A stretch of DNA of 64,000 nt from Pardosa pseudoannulata (taxonomy: Eukaryota; Arthropoda; Arachnida; Araneae; Lycosidae): positions 98,069,412 through 98,133,411 of the forward strand of contig CM063509.1 of assembly GCA_032207245.1 (NCBI GenBank). The letters run 5' to 3'. The position numbers and the translations under genes are program-made. Below are positions 46,960-60,050 of this stretch, piece by piece; positions within the stretch are counted from its first letter, which is position 1, and each line of letters opens with the position of its first letter. The notes below the pieces were generated by a model. The model saw only the letters and a program-made list of their open reading frames with translations, searched no databases and was not told the origin of the DNA.

Positions 46960-49265
46960 AATTTTCGTAAAATGTAGCACATCTAGATATTAGACTGTTT
47001 TACGTTATAAATTATTTTTAATTATAAGATTCTAATTTTTGTTAATTATAACGAACCGAGAAGTTAGATTGTTTGATGTCACAGATTTATTTTTAACTAT
47101 ACAGTTATAGTTTTCGTAAACTCTAGCCCATCTAGATATTAGACTGGTTTACGTCATAAATTTTTTTTAACTATAAAATTACTTTTTTAGTAAACTGTAA
47201 TACACCTACAAATTAGACTGTTTTACTTCATAAATTTATTTTTACCTATACAATTATAGTTTTCGTAAACTGAAACACATCTAGAAATTATACTGTTTTA
47301 CGTTATAAATTATTTTTACCTATACTATTCTAATTTTTGTTAATTATAACACACCTAGAAATTAGATTGTTTTACACCTCAGATTTATTTTTAATTATAC
47401 AATTACAGTTTTCGTAAAAGGTAGCACATCTAGAAATTATACTGTTTTACGTCATAAATTTATTTTTACCTATACAATTACAATTTTCGTAAACTGTAAC
47501 ACATCTAGAAATTATACTGTTTTACGTCATACATTTATTTTTAGCTATACAATTACAATTTTCGTAAAGTGTAACACATGTAGAATTTAGACTTTTTTGC
47601 GTCATAAATTTTTTTTAAGTATATGATTCTAATTTTCGTTAATTATAACACACCTTGAAGTTAGACAGTTTTATGTCACAGATTTATTTTTAACTATACA
47701 ATTATAGTTTTCGTAAACTGTAGCACATCTAGAAATTAGACAGTTTTACGTCATAAATTTATTTTTAACTAGGCAGTTATAGTTTCAGTAAACTGTAGAA
47801 CATCTAGAAATTAGACGTCGTAAATTTATTTTGAAATATACAATTATAGTTTTCGTTAACTGTAACACATCTAGAAATTAGACTATTTTAAGTCATAAAT
47901 TTATTTTTAGCTATACATACAATTGCAATTTTCGTAAACTGTAACGCATCTAGAAATTAGACTGTTTTACGTTATAAATTATTTTTACCTATACGATTCT
48001 AATTTTTGTCAATTATAATACACCTAAAAGTTGGACTGTTTTACGTCATATATATATTTTTAACTATACAATTATAGTTTCAGTAAACTGTAGCACATCT
48101 AGAAATTAGACCGTTTTACGTTATAAATTTATTTTAACGATACAATTACAATTTTCGTAAACTGAAATACACCTAGAAATTAGACTGTTTTACGTCATAC
48201 ATTTATTTTTAACTATACAGTTACAATTTTCGCAAACTGTATTACATCTAGAAATTAGGCTATTTTACGTCATAAATTATTTTTAACTAAACAATTACAA
48301 ATCTCGTAAACTGTAACATATCTAGAAATCAGACTGTTTTACACCATAAATTATTTTTACCTATACGATTCTAATTTTTGTTAATTATAACACACCTAGA
48401 AGTTAGCCTGTTTTAACGTCACAGATTTATTTTTAACTATATAATTATAGTTTTCGTAAACTGCAGCACATCTAGAAATTAGATTGTTTTATGTCATAGA
48501 TTTATTTTAAACTAAACAATTACAAATTTCGTAAACTGTAACACATCTAGAAATTAGGCTGTTTAACGTCATAAATTATTTTTACCTATACGATTCTAAT
48601 TTTCGTTAATTATAGCACATCTAGCAGTTAGACTGCTTTATGTCACAGATTTATTTTTAACTATACAATTATAGCTTTCCTCAACTGTAGCACATCTAGA
48701 CATTAGACTGTTTAAGTCCTAAATTTATTCTTAGCTATAGAATTGCAATTTTCGGAAATTGTAACACATCTAGAAATTAAACTGTTTTACGTCATAAATT
48801 TATTTTAAACTAAACAATTACAAATTTCGTAAACTGTAACATATTTAAAAATCAGACTGTTTTATGTCATAAGTTATTTTTACGTATACGATTCCATCTT
48901 TTGTTAATTATAACACACCTAGAAGTTAGACTGTTTTCAGTCACAAATTTATTTTTAACTATATACAATTATATTTTTCGTAAACTGTACTACATCTAGA
49001 AATTAGACTGTTTTACGTTATAAATTATTTTTACCTATACGATTCTAATTTTCGTAAACTGTAACACATCTAGAAATTAGACTGTTTTACCTTATAAATT
49101 AATAAATTATTTTTACCTATACGATTCTAATTTTCGTAAACTGTAACACATCTAGAAATTAAAATTTATGACTGTTTTAAGTCATAAATTTATTCTTAGC
49201 TACAGAATTACAATTTTCGGAAATTGTAACACATCTAGAAATTAGACTGTTTTACGTCATAAATT
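46960..49265. repeat. 75-bp satellite, about 30 copies
   Basis: The unit ACACATCTAGAAATTAGACT, GTTTTACGTCATAAATTTAT, TTTTAACTATACAATTATAG, TTTTCGTAAACTGTA recurs every 75-76 bp. A variant type (TACGATTCTAATTTTTGTTA, ATTATAACACACCTAGAAGT) is interspersed irregularly. The region 46600-46959 before it is AT-rich and unassigned. Confidence 0.94.
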
Positions 49266-50396
49266 TATTAGGTATCTGTAGTATAGGTAATATATCTGTA
49301 GAGAAGATTTCCTAGAATTTCTGGAATTTCAGATAGCTGTTTTTGGCAGAAAAATTCTCTAAATAGAAATTGAGCTTGTTAAATGGGAGTTTTATTCCTA
49401 GCAAAACAAGCTTTCGGAAAATTTCTCTAAATAAGAGTTTACTATGCTGAAGTTCAATTGCAACTTATGTATTTTTATTTTCCAGCAAACAGAAGCTTCC
49501 ACAACTGGTACAAACATATTGATTGAATCCTACTGATGCACACGATTCTGAAAAATGAAATCCACAAAAGAAAAAATATCTAAGGAAATTGAAGATGAAT
49601 TTGAAACAGACACAAAATGTCAGAGGCAAGATTGGCCTTTCCTTGATGCACGGCAAGGAAAAACGGGCTTTATCATGGCCTACGAAGGTGTAATCTGCGG
49701 GTGGCATCGTTAGGAAGCGGTGAATGCCGTTCCAAACATACCTATAAGGAAACTGCTTAATTCTACACTCACGTTTGCGGGACTCCAGTTATTACAGATT
49801 ATGTTGGCGCGTTCGAAAGGTGGGATTTTTCGGAAGCGACTGACGTAGGTTCGTTCATTAAATCACTTCGAAAAAAAAAATTGTCACTTGTTTGCAATAG
49901 TGTTGCCACGTCCAGTGTAACGTTGCGTAAAAATACAAGGTAAAGGGTTATGAATAATATAAAGTCTATTGTTGTTACCTTTAAAGGGATACATCGAAAT
50001 TTCAATAGGGTGTAAAATAAGCAAGCATAGTCACGTTGAATATCATTCTACACCAGCACCTGAAGTTATTTAGCGCTGAGCGATTACTTAGAAAACGATT
50101 CATTGTAAACAGATGTCAACTATTTTTCTGCATGCAATTTTGCCTATCGTGATGCTGAAAATCAAAAACAGTTTATCATTCAATTATTTTCGGCATAATC
50201 AAGTTGCCACAAGACTTGTAATAATTTTATTACATTAAAACAGAAGGGATTTCATAAGAAAATGTGTATTTTCCCTAATGAAAAATACCAACTGTTGTTT
50301 AGATAAGAGATAAGCAATTTTTCATCTATGGGAAGCCAATTTAGAAATCTTTTTGGAAAAAAATTAAAAATTAAGTTTTTAATCCCTTCTTTCTCC
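49266..50396. other. Gene-free stretch
   Basis: Mostly AT-rich. The minus-strand frames 49465-49707 and 49799-50005 show no domain. Confidence 0.4.
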
Positions 50397-50556
50397 GAAC
50401 AGTGGTGGAATGGTAGAGCGCTGTTCTTCGGAACTGAATTCCCCTGCGGGCATGTAAGTTCGTAGCCGTTCGGAATCGGCTTTACACAGTAGGTCCCTCT
50501 CTCATTAGCCCTTCTGTGTAAAACAGTAGGCCATAGCGCTCTAAACCAAACCAAAC
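50397..50556 (+). mobile_element. tRNA-derived SINE, diverged
   Basis: Head GTGGTGGAATGGTAGAGCGC, body GTTCGTAGCCGTTCGGAATC, GGCTTTACACAGTAGGTCCC, tail GCGCTCTAAACCAAACCAAA. Matches the copies at 2079 and 42533. The B-box region has been partly lost. Confidence 0.82.
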
Positions 50557-51422
50557 TTAATCCTTCTTTCCTATATTTTATTATCCCTATATTTTCCCCT
50601 TTGTAAGTCTTTGGAGGAGGGATTATTAGAACTTTAAATTCCTCGAACGAAAAAAAAAACCTGCATTTAAGTGTTCGACCCCTCAGGAACAGAGATAGCT
50701 ATTAACTCAGAATTAGATCTACAAGAAGCAATGTTTCTAACTGAGGTTGTTTGACTACTGTAAGGAATTTGGACCGCACGACCAGTGTTCAGCATATGTA
50801 TGCCTTTCTTGATATCTGCAAAATCTCCCCCGTTGACCCCTTCCACCCAGCGTTCCTTGGGGGAAATAGGAGCTGGCCGGCAAAGAGGGGCAGATAAGGT
50901 TTTTCGGATGCACTCGTTGGTACTTTTGAAGGCCGGCAGTACATCTGGAAAGGAGGATTTCCCTTTTCAGAAGGGATCAAGTGCTGTTCCACCCGCCGAA
51001 GAAAGGAGAGAAGACCTGCAAGAGAGAGCAGTTAGATTCGGGCTTGCGACTTAGGAGACATCTCTCTGTTTTGAAGTGAGATAATTGGATTTTTGGATAT
51101 GAAAATGCTCGGATAATCCTTTCTCATTTTAGGCAGGTTCCAAGGTTTTGAATTTGACATTTTGTTTTACTCAAATGTTTCATAAATCTTGTAAATAAAA
51201 TTTATGTTGTCCGTCTAAGATTTTGGAGCAATTATTTTAATTATGCATCCCAGCGACGGTCTACGAACATACCTGCCCCAGTAAAGTAGGCGGCATGTCC
51301 CACGCAAGTATAGCACCCCGAACAGGGTGTTATTACAACGTGGCATCCGGAGTGGGGTGGTTATTACAAGTACCATATAATTTCTGATCATTTTCATGCT
51401 TACGGCAGCCAATAGAAAACTA
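50557..51422. other. GC-richer block, possibly LTR-derived
   Basis: From TGTAAGGAATTTGGACCGCA (50758) through CpG-richer sequence to AAATAAAATTT (51195, polyadenylation-like) and two TTATTACA ends (51335, 51361). The layout suggests an LTR, but I could not find a matching target duplication. Open frames on both strands (50785-51054, 50789-50992) have no domain. Confidence 0.35.
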
Positions 51423-51426
51423 TTAA

Positions 51427-51669
51427 CCCCTTAACGCATTTGCCCGTGTCTCACACGGGCGAAAGTTTCCGGCAAATTTGCACATGCATCAGACAGTTTC
51501 AGCGATGAGAGTGATGATTTCTTGAGTGATGGAAGTGAATCGGAAGATAATGACAACGAGATTTTGGATATAGCAAGGAATTGGTATCAAATTAGTATAA
51601 ATCAACCAAACGAAAAAAAATAGGTGATTTTTTGACCGAAAATTAGAAATTAATGTGTGCATTAAGGGG
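51427..51669 (+). mobile_element. Miniature piggyBac-type element with acidic N-terminal coding remnant
   Basis: TTAA at 51423-51426 and 51670-51673. The ends are CCCCTTAACGCATTTG and, inverted, CCCCTTAATGCACACA. Inside, a stretch reads SDSFSDESDDFLSDGSESED then NDNEILDIARNW, the Ser/Asp-rich start typical of piggyBac transposases, ending in a stop. An extra short inverted repeat GCCCGTGTCTCACACGGGC lies next to the left end. At 243 bp it is an extreme deletion derivative. Confidence 0.8.
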
Positions 51670-51846
51670 TTAACCTGCTGTAAAGGTCCCTCCACAGTAT
51701 GGTCCACTGCAATCCATTACCACATTCTGGAGGGTCGACGATGGCAGACGATAAAATGGCTTTGGTGGAGTATGGCTTCGGAAGCGGTTTTTCTCCAAAT
51801 ATCAAAGGCAGCCAGATGCGCAACTAAAGTGCGCAGTAGACCCTAT

Positions 51847-53362
51847 TGCGACGACTTCAATGAAGAAGCAGCGTGAAGAAGAAACACAGTCATAATAGAA
51901 TTGGAAATCACTTTTCTTTTTTCTGGAGTAAATGCTGGTTATATACAAAGAGATTCTAACTCTCCCAAAACAAGTCGAAATGTAGAGGATTGTTTCTTGC
52001 AAAAAATCACCACGACGATCACAGTCGGAAAAAAGATTGAATAATCTCACAAAATGGAGAGGCTTTTCCAGGGTACAATGCAAACCCAATCTATGCCCCG
52101 TTCGATGTCCGAGACCCTGACGTTCCTTATGTGAGCGGACTTTACGAGTCTCCCGAACGTCATCGCTAAAAATCTGGCTCCTGTCAAAAGTCGCGGAAGC
52201 CACCACGAGGTCAAAGCACCTACGTAAAAATATGTCGAAAAGCTCCGAATAGTAGTAGTAGATTTGTATGAAGCACTTGGGCTTTAGCCGAATCCCCAAT
52301 GGTGAAGGTGACATATTACTCTTCAAGCTGTGCATCATGAAGTACAGGATATATTAAATAAGAGAGGTCATTAGGTTAATAAAATAAATTAGGATGGCCC
52401 TAAATAGCTAATAATAGAACAAAAATGAAATATGAAAGTAAAAGTACAGTTTTATAAACTGATACTAAAAAAAAAAAAAAAAAAAAAAAAAGTTAAGAAT
52501 TAAAGAAATGTTTTTGGCGGATGCAAGCATCAAATTTTAAAGTTTTAAAATTTTTATTTTTATTTTTTATTTTAATTATTTTTTAAATTTAATTTTTTTT
52601 ATTTTAAAATGATTAACCCACTGAACGGACGCGTCGACTGGGGTTCGACAGCGAATTCCTGTTCGAAAACGGACCTGTCGACCCCTTCTCGTTCGCACTC
52701 GTATAACTCGTATATCACACTTTTAAGGAAAAAAAATATTGCAAAGCGATAATAAATGAAAGAAACTAATTTTGATAACGAAACTCCTTTACCTTGCAGG
52801 GAAAATAATTTAAAAGTAGCCTGACAACTTTTAAACCGGCAACTGTAGTATAGTACGGTAAGTTCCGTCTGGAATTTACGAAAAGGATGACTGTTTTGAA
52901 AGGGAAAAAGGTGGGGAGGGTGACCGGTGGATAGATTAAGATGATAAAAAGGAAGGAAGTTTAACGGATAGTAGGAAAAGGAAAGCTTGAGAAGAGAGTT
53001 TAAGGATAGAAAGCCCCGAGTCGCAAAATTCTAGGCTTTTTATACCTGGGGTTCAGTTACGGTCTCACGAACCGTTTTTTTTTTCAGTTACGATTCCAAT
53101 TACCTGAGAACTCCAGCTAAGGTTACATTTAGTTTCTTTCAGTTGAATTCTCATTCGCTAGCTGTCCCGATTCTGGAATTCTCGAGGCTCCCTCCGGGAT
53201 CATTACCGCAACTGATCAGGGGTGTGACGCCTATTCAACCGAATTGTCAACATCCCAGACATTGCGTCGCCGCGCTATTGTAGTAGGATCAAAACAGGAA
53301 GTATTCAGATCAGCTGATTTTGTTCTTTCGTGTTATGAACAAAGGAGGGGGGGGTCTTCACA
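51847..53362 (-). mobile_element. Solo LTR (family A), copy 2, with inserted DNA
   Basis: Starts TGCGACGACTTCAATG and ends GTCTTCACA, flanked by CTAT at 51843-51846 and 53363-53366. Aligns with the LTR at 245-819 over its first about 400 bp and last about 370 bp, including the minus-strand TATA box (about 53036-53046). About 750 bp (52245-52992) are inserted between. The 178-codon minus frame 51802-52338 is LTR-derived. Confidence 0.85.
52245..52992. mobile_element. Insertion inside the solo LTR, with poly(A) tract
   Basis: Flanked by imperfect copies of the LTR sequence GAAAAGCTCCGA (left) and GAAAGCCCCGA (right), a possible target duplication of about 11-12 bp as made by LINE-type integration. 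It contains A28 at 52469-52496 and TTAACCCACTGAACGGACGC at 52614, like a TTAA-element end. Identity is unresolved; there may be more than one insertion. Confidence 0.5.
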
Positions 53363-53366
53363 CTAT

Positions 53367-54034
53367 TGACGAATCCACGCGTCTGCTCATTTAGTGGCCC
53401 AGTGTGTGCATGCAACCCGTAAACCATCGTCTAAGGTCACCATCAGGAAGTGGTGAACAGTTGTTCATAGTGTGGAGGCTACATTATGTTTAGAACGGAA
53501 GCCAAATTATGAATGAGTTTTGATGTTTCATGCTGCGTGGAATTGCTCTATAAATATAAGATTAACCAAATCAGAGATACTATTCAGTTGTTCTATATGA
53601 TTATAATTTACATTATTTAGTCCCATTTGTTGCGCAGACACAAAAATGATTTATTCATCATAAAATGCCTGACTCAAACTATCTCCAGATATTTGCGTCA
53701 TACTGTAATTTAAAATTTACCAGTATTTTGAAATAATATTGAGCATTACAAATTACGCTAACTGTTATTTAAATATTTACATTTATAGAAAGTTACAAAT
53801 CATACGATGACTACAGTTGATTCGGAACTTACACAAATGATAATGTAGTCATGTCGAAAACGATTTTGAAGTAATATATGTTCATTTTGTCAGAAACAGC
53901 AGAATACATTTCACAATTTCCATCTAACTTTCTGGTACAGTTTATTACTAGAAGTTGTGGTTATCTATTACTTCTGGTAACATTTATGAGTAAATGCTAT
54001 TTTATATTAGTATAATAATAGTATTGTTTATATT
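53367..54034. other. AT-rich stretch, nothing recognised
   Basis: No repeat or gene is evident apart from short T/A runs. Confidence 0.5.
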
Positions 54035-54551
54035 AATTTATATAATAATAATAATAATAATAATAATGATAGCAACAGAAAAACAACAACATCATCAACA
54101 ACAATAATGATGATGATAATGATAACAACCGTAATAGAAACAACAACAATAATAATCATAATAATGATAACAATGGCAACAGAAACAATAACAATAACAA
54201 TAATAATCATAATAATGATAACGGCAACAGAAACAACAACAACAACAACAATAATAATAATAATAATAATAATAATATAAATGATGATGGTAACAACAGC
54301 AACAGAAACAACAACAACAACACCAATAATAATAATAATAATAATGATAACAGCAACAACAATAATAATGATGATGATAACAACAAAAACAGAAACAACA
54401 ACAACAACAACAACAACAATAATAATAATAATAATAATAATAAAATAATAATAATGATAACAACGTCAACAAAAACAACAACAACAACAACAACAATAAT
54501 AATAATAATAATGATAACAACAGAAACAACAACAACAACAACAACAACAAC

Positions 54552-54583
<32 letters not shown>

Positions 54584-54771
54584 CAACAACAACAACAATA
54601 ATAATAATAATAATAATAATAATATAAATGATGATGGTAACAACAGCAACAGAAACAACAACAACAACAACAACACCAATAATAATAATAATAATAATAA
54701 TGATAACTGCAACAACAACAACACAACAACAATAATAATGATGATAACAACAGAAACAGAAACAACAACAA

Positions 54772-54803
<32 letters not shown>

Positions 54804-54966
54804 TAACAACGTCAACAAAAACAGCAACAACAACAACAACAACAATAATAATAATAATAATAATGATAACAACAGCAACAGAAACAACAATAACAATAAT
54901 AATAATAATAATAATGATAATAACAACAGCAGCAGCAGCAACAACAACAACAATAATAATAATTTT
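54035..54966. repeat. Trinucleotide microsatellite (AAT)n/(AAC)n, about 930 bp
   Basis: Interleaved blocks of AAT, AAC, GAT and CAG trinucleotides, with internal longer-period repetition (for example AATATAAATGATGATGGTAA at about 54272 and 54622). The long poly-Leu, poly-Val and poly-Tyr frames on the minus strand (54028-54998) are products of this tract, not genes. Confidence 0.97.
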
Positions 54967-54979
54967 ACAACTAGTGTAT

Positions 54980-55265
54980 TTGAATCATGGTAGCTCAATA
55001 GGCAGAAGTGTTGTATTCTTAATCGGAGTGTTGTGAGTTTGTGGCCCTAGACTCTAAAGACGAGCCTTGTTCACCAATGGCAGATGAAACATGTTAAATA
55101 GGTTCTCAGATACAATGCCCTTCAAGATCATATATATACTTCTAGAGTTGGCCAAGTGTGGGTTATTTCTCCTTAGACCCCAGTTTCCAAATTCGATGAC
55201 CCACTTAGAAAAGTACAACTTATGGAGGCTAATGCCAACCATCTTTCCGACATCAACCAACCAAA
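54980..55265 (+). mobile_element. tRNA-derived SINE, second subfamily
   Basis: Head ATGGTAGCTCAATAGGCAGA (A-box) and GTGTTGTGAGTTTGTGGCCC (decayed B-box), a long body unlike the other copies, and a tail ATCAACCAACCAAAT. The common CAACC/CCAAA tail suggests the same LINE partner as the other SINEs. Confidence 0.7.
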
Positions 55266-55429
55266 TTGTGTCTTTCTAAATCCAATCAAATAATATATTT
55301 CTTATGATAATCAGTAATAAATTTACCTTTCATTTTACTTAGTTTTTCCTAATCAATTTATTAAATATTAAAATTTTGGGAAATTAAAGATTCCGTCAAG
55401 AAATGACATCCTAAATTTTGTGAATTCTG

Positions 55430-57400
55430 TTACGGACAGTAAAACATTACACGTGATTTGTGGATTAGTCCACTATCTTATACAATATTATACACCTGAA
55501 GACTTAAATTAACACTGTTTTTACATAAGCATAAAATGCTGTTTTTATTTTACAGAAGCATAAATGAAAGTGAAATTAAATTAAAGTGAACCATAATCAC
55601 GTGATTCGTGGATTAGTTTACTCCCTTATATAATATTATAAAACACTGTTTTTACATTACATAAAATGCTGTTTTTATTTTACAGAAGCATAAATAAAAG
55701 TGAAGCATAATCACATGATTCGTAGATTAGTCCCTCTTATATAATATTATAAAACTAACGACTTAAATTAACACGTTTTGCATTACATAAAATGCTGTTG
55801 TTATTTTACAAAAGCATAAATAAAAGTGAAATTAAATTAAAGTGAAGGATAATCAGGTGTTTCGTGGATTAGTCTACTCTCTTATATAATATTATAAAAC
55901 TGACGACTTAAATTAATTCTCTTTTACATTACATAAAATGCTGTTTTTATTTTACAGAAGCATAAAGGAAAGTGAAGCATAATCACGTGATTCGTGGATT
56001 AGTCTGCTCCGTTATATAATATTATAAACATAACGAATTTAATTAACACGTTTTTACATTACATAAAATGCTGTTTTTATTTTACAGAAGCATAAATAAA
56101 AGTGAAATTAAATGAAAGTGAAGCACAGTCACGTGATTCGTGGCTTAGTCCACTCTCTTATATAATACTATAAAACAAACGATTTAAATTAACACGTTTT
56201 ACATTACATAAAATGCTGTTTTTATTTTACAGAAGCATAAATGAAAGTGAAGCATAATCACGTGATTCGTGGATTAGTCACTCTCTTATACACTATTATA
56301 AAACTAATGACTTAACACGATTTTACATTACAGAAAATGCTGTTTTAATTTTACAGAAGCATAAATAAAAGTGAAATTAAGTGAAGGTGAAGCATAATCA
56401 CGTGATTCGTGGATTAGTCCACTCTTTTATATAATATTATAAAACTAACGACTTAAATTAACACTTTTTTCATTATATAAAAGGCTGTTTTTATTTTACA
56501 AAAGCATAAATAAAAGTGAAATTAAATGAAAGAGAAGTTTAATCCCGTGATTCGTGGATTATTTCACTCTCTTATATAATATTATAAAGTTAACGACTTA
56601 AATTAACACGTTTTTACATTACATAAAACGCTGTTTTTATTTTACAGAAGCATAAATAAAAGGGAAATTAAATGAAAGTGAAGCATTATCACGTGATTCG
56701 TGGATTAATCCCCTCCCTTTTATAATATTATAAACCTAACAACTTAAATTAACACTGTTTTTACATTACATGAAATTCTGTTTTTATTTTACAGAAGCAT
56801 AATAAAAGTGAAATTAAGTGAAAGTGAAGTATAATAAGGTGATTTGTGGATTAGTCCACTCCCTTATTTAATATTATAAATCTAACGACTTAAATCAACA
56901 CTGTTTTTACATTACATAAAATGCTGTTTTTATTTAACAGAAGCATAAAGGGAATAAAGTGCATAAAGTGAAGCATAATCAAGTGATTCGTGGATTAGTC
57001 ACTCTCTTATACAATATTATAAAACTAACGACTTAACACATTTTTACATTACATAAAATGCTGTTTTCATTTTACAGAAGCATAAATAAAAGTGAAATTA
57101 AATGAAAGTGAAGCATAATCACGTAATTCGTGGATTAGTTCACTCTCTTATATAATACTATCAAATTAACGACTTAATATAACACATTTTTACATTACAT
57201 AAAATGATGTTTTTATTTTACAGAAGCATAAATGAAAATGAAGCATAATTACGTGATTTGTGGATTAGTCCACTCTCTTATATAATAATATAAACCTAAA
57301 GACTTAAGTTAACACTGTTTTTACATTACATAAAATGCTGTTTTTATTTTATAGAAGTATAAATGAAAGTCAAAGTTCATCATAGCAAAACTGATGAAAT
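55430..57400. repeat. Satellite, unit about 125-150 bp, about 14 copies
   Basis: Unit: CATTACATAAAATGCTGTTT, TTATTTTACAGAAGCATAAA, TGAAAGTGAAATTAAATGAA, AGTGAAGCATAATCACGTGA, TTCGTGGATTAGTCCACTCT, CTTATATAATATTATAAAAC. The segment GAAATTAAATGAAAGT is present in some units and absent in others, giving two length classes. Confidence 0.94.
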
Positions 57401-57735
57401 ATAATATATTTTTATAAATAAGTCTTTTAGTGAAATCTCCCTAATGAAAGAAAACGAAAAATATTGAGGAAAACCTCAATAGGATTTGTTGTCATTGAAA
57501 CGTCTGACATTTTGAGCTTTATGAAATCTGACATCTCATAGGCGGTGTGCAAAATCCAATTTTTCTTGCAATACTGCTTTAACTGAATTTGATTAAAAAG
57601 TTCTTTTTTTTTAATTCTACAAATAACTTTAAAAATAGTCAATGTCAAAATGCGGTGACTTAAAAAAGCGAGGATAGACAGGTAAAATTTGTTGAGGCAA
57701 CAGTGAAATTTGAGCGAGATTTGGCTGAAAATTTA
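57401..57735. other. Spacer between satellites, nothing recognised
   Basis: About 335 bp. The minus-strand 73-codon frame at 57427-57648 has no domain. Confidence 0.45.
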
Positions 57736-57739
57736 ATAG

Positions 57740-59190
57740 TTCTATTTCATTAAATTATAAACAATAAACGAGAAAATAAAACTCCAGAGGAATTTTTTAA
57801 TATTGATAAGTCTAACGTTTTTCATTCTTTAAATGAAAAAATGAAAAAATATGATGAGGACATCCCGTGACATCCTTGTGCGCCTATTAAATCACACACA
57901 ATTATTTCGTTAAATTACAAACAATAAAGGAGAAAATAGATGCAAAGAGGAATTTTTTTAATATTCATCAGCCTAACGTTTTTAATTTTTTAAATGAAAA
58001 AATAAAAAATCTGATGAGAATATCACGTGATTCCTAGTGAACCTATTAAATCATACACATTTATTTCATTGAACTATAAACAATAAAGGAGAAAATAAAA
58101 GCAAAGAGGGATTTTTTTAATATTCATCAGCCTAACATTTTTCATTCTTTAAAGAAAAAAAGAAAAAATCTGATGAAAACATCACATGATTTCCATGTGC
58201 GCCTATTAAATCATATGCATTTATTTCATTAAATTATAAACAATAAAGGAGAAAATAAAAGCACAGACGGATTTTTTTATATTCATCAGCCTAACATTTT
58301 TCATTCTTTAAAGAAAAAAAATAAAAAATCTGATGAAAACATCACATGATTTCCATGTGCGCCTATTAAATCATACGCATTTATTTCATTAAATTATAAA
58401 CAATAAAGGAGAAAATAAAAGCATAGATGGATTTTTTAATATTCATCATCCTAACAATTTTCATTCTTTAAAGAAAAAAATAAAAAATCTGATGAGAACA
58501 TCACGTGACTTCCTTGTGCACCTATTAAATCATACACATTTATTTCATTAAATTATAAACAATAAAGGAGAAAATAAAAGCACACACGGATTTTTTAATA
58601 TTCATCAGCCTAACATTTTTCATTCTTTAAAGAAAAAAATAAAAATCTGATGAAAACATCACATGATTTCCATGTGCGCCTATTAAATCATACGCATTTA
58701 TTTCATTAAATTATACACAATAAAAGAAAAATTAAAAGCACAGACGGATTTTTTTTTATATTCATCAGCCTAAAATTTTTCATTCTTTAAAGAAAAAATA
58801 AAAATCTGATGAGGACATCACGTGACTTCCTTGTGCACCTATTAAATCATACACATTTATTTCATTAAATTATAGACAATAAAAGAAAAAATAAAAGACC
58901 AGACGGATTTTTTTAATATTCATCAGCCTAACATTTTTCATTCTTTAAAGAAAAAAAGAAAAAATCTGATGAGGACATCACGTGACTTCCTTGTGCACTT
59001 ATTAAATCATAGACATTTATTTCATTAAATTATAAACAATAAAGGAGAAAATAAAAGCACAGAGGAATTTTTTAATATTCATCATCTTAACAATTTTCAT
59101 GAACGTTCTTTAAATGAAAATATAAAGAATCTGATGAGGACATCACGTGACTTCCTTGTACGTCTAAATCATACACATTTGCCTTTACAT
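57740..59190. repeat. Satellite, about 158-bp unit, about nine copies
   Basis: Unit: CATTTATTTCATTAAATTAT, AAACAATAAAGGAGAAAATA, TTTTTTAATATTCATCAGCC, TAACATTTTTCATTCTTTAA, AATCTGATGA, ACATCACATGATTTCCATGT, GCGCCTATTAAATCATACGC. Anchors at about 57900, 58060, 58220, 58383, 58540, 58695, 58855 and 59015. Confidence 0.95.
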
Positions 59191-60050
59191 GCACACCATA
59201 CTGAAATTTTTAAAAACTTCTTCTTTGAATATGTGATACGATTCTCTATTCCTTTAATTAAGTGTCTAGATTCAGAATTGCTAGATAATTACCTTTTAAT
59301 AACATAAAATATGTATACAATATTAATTCAACAATAAGTAGAATTGTGCTGAATAATGAGTAGTGTATAGTTATTCAACAGAGTAGAGCTCAGGTACTGC
59401 CATCTGGCAGAGACCGTTAACGTTAATGCTCGTTATATTTAAAATGTTCATTACATAAAATGAGAATTGCAATCAATATGGAGATTCACAACTACACCTT
59501 ACAACTGTCCTTAACACAGTATTTGTGCTTTACTCATTGTGGAACTAATATGTATCACACAATGTTGAATACAATTCTACGGTACAATATGTATTACACG
59601 ACCTCGTTGGCGTACTTTCTAGATTTGGCTTCTATTCTTTCTTTCTAGATTTGGCGAGGCTGTTCTTTCTTTTTTTTAATCTTTATTGTTAAATTTGCTG
59701 TATGGAATTAAGGGTAACATTTTTTCTACAGCTTTTATTATAATCGAAAATTAAAGTTTCCTCTTCAAAGTTGATGGTTTTCTATGAAAAAAAAATCATA
59801 GTAATATTAAAGAATTAAGTACAAATACATTCAAAATCAACTAGATATTCTACAGATAAGACTCATTATAAATTCACTTCTAAGTTGAAAAATTTACATT
59901 ACTTATATTTTTGATTCACGGATCAAAGGGCTGTTTTTAGATAGGGGGTCTGTCCTCGCTCCCTCCTTAGTGATTCCGAGAAGAGGAAAAACGCAAAGTC
60001 CATAGATAACATGGCATTTGTAAGTTATTTCACCATGATGTTAAAAATTG
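59191..60050. other. Spacer between satellites, nothing recognised
   Basis: AT-rich sequence; the 62-codon frame at 59460-59648 has no domain. Confidence 0.45.

Noticed and set aside
46200..49265. CRISPR-like regular repeats
   Set aside because: Adjacent units are repeats throughout with no unique spacers, and the host is a eukaryote.
50758..51368. Complete LTR from TGTAAGG to TTATTACA
   Set aside because: Flanking 4-6-bp sequences do not match, so the ends cannot be confirmed; kept only as a possible LTR-derived block.
54028..54998. Long minus-strand frames of poly-Leu, poly-Val or poly-Tyr/Cys
   Set aside because: They read the AAT/AAC trinucleotide tract in three frames; no start context or non-repetitive domain.
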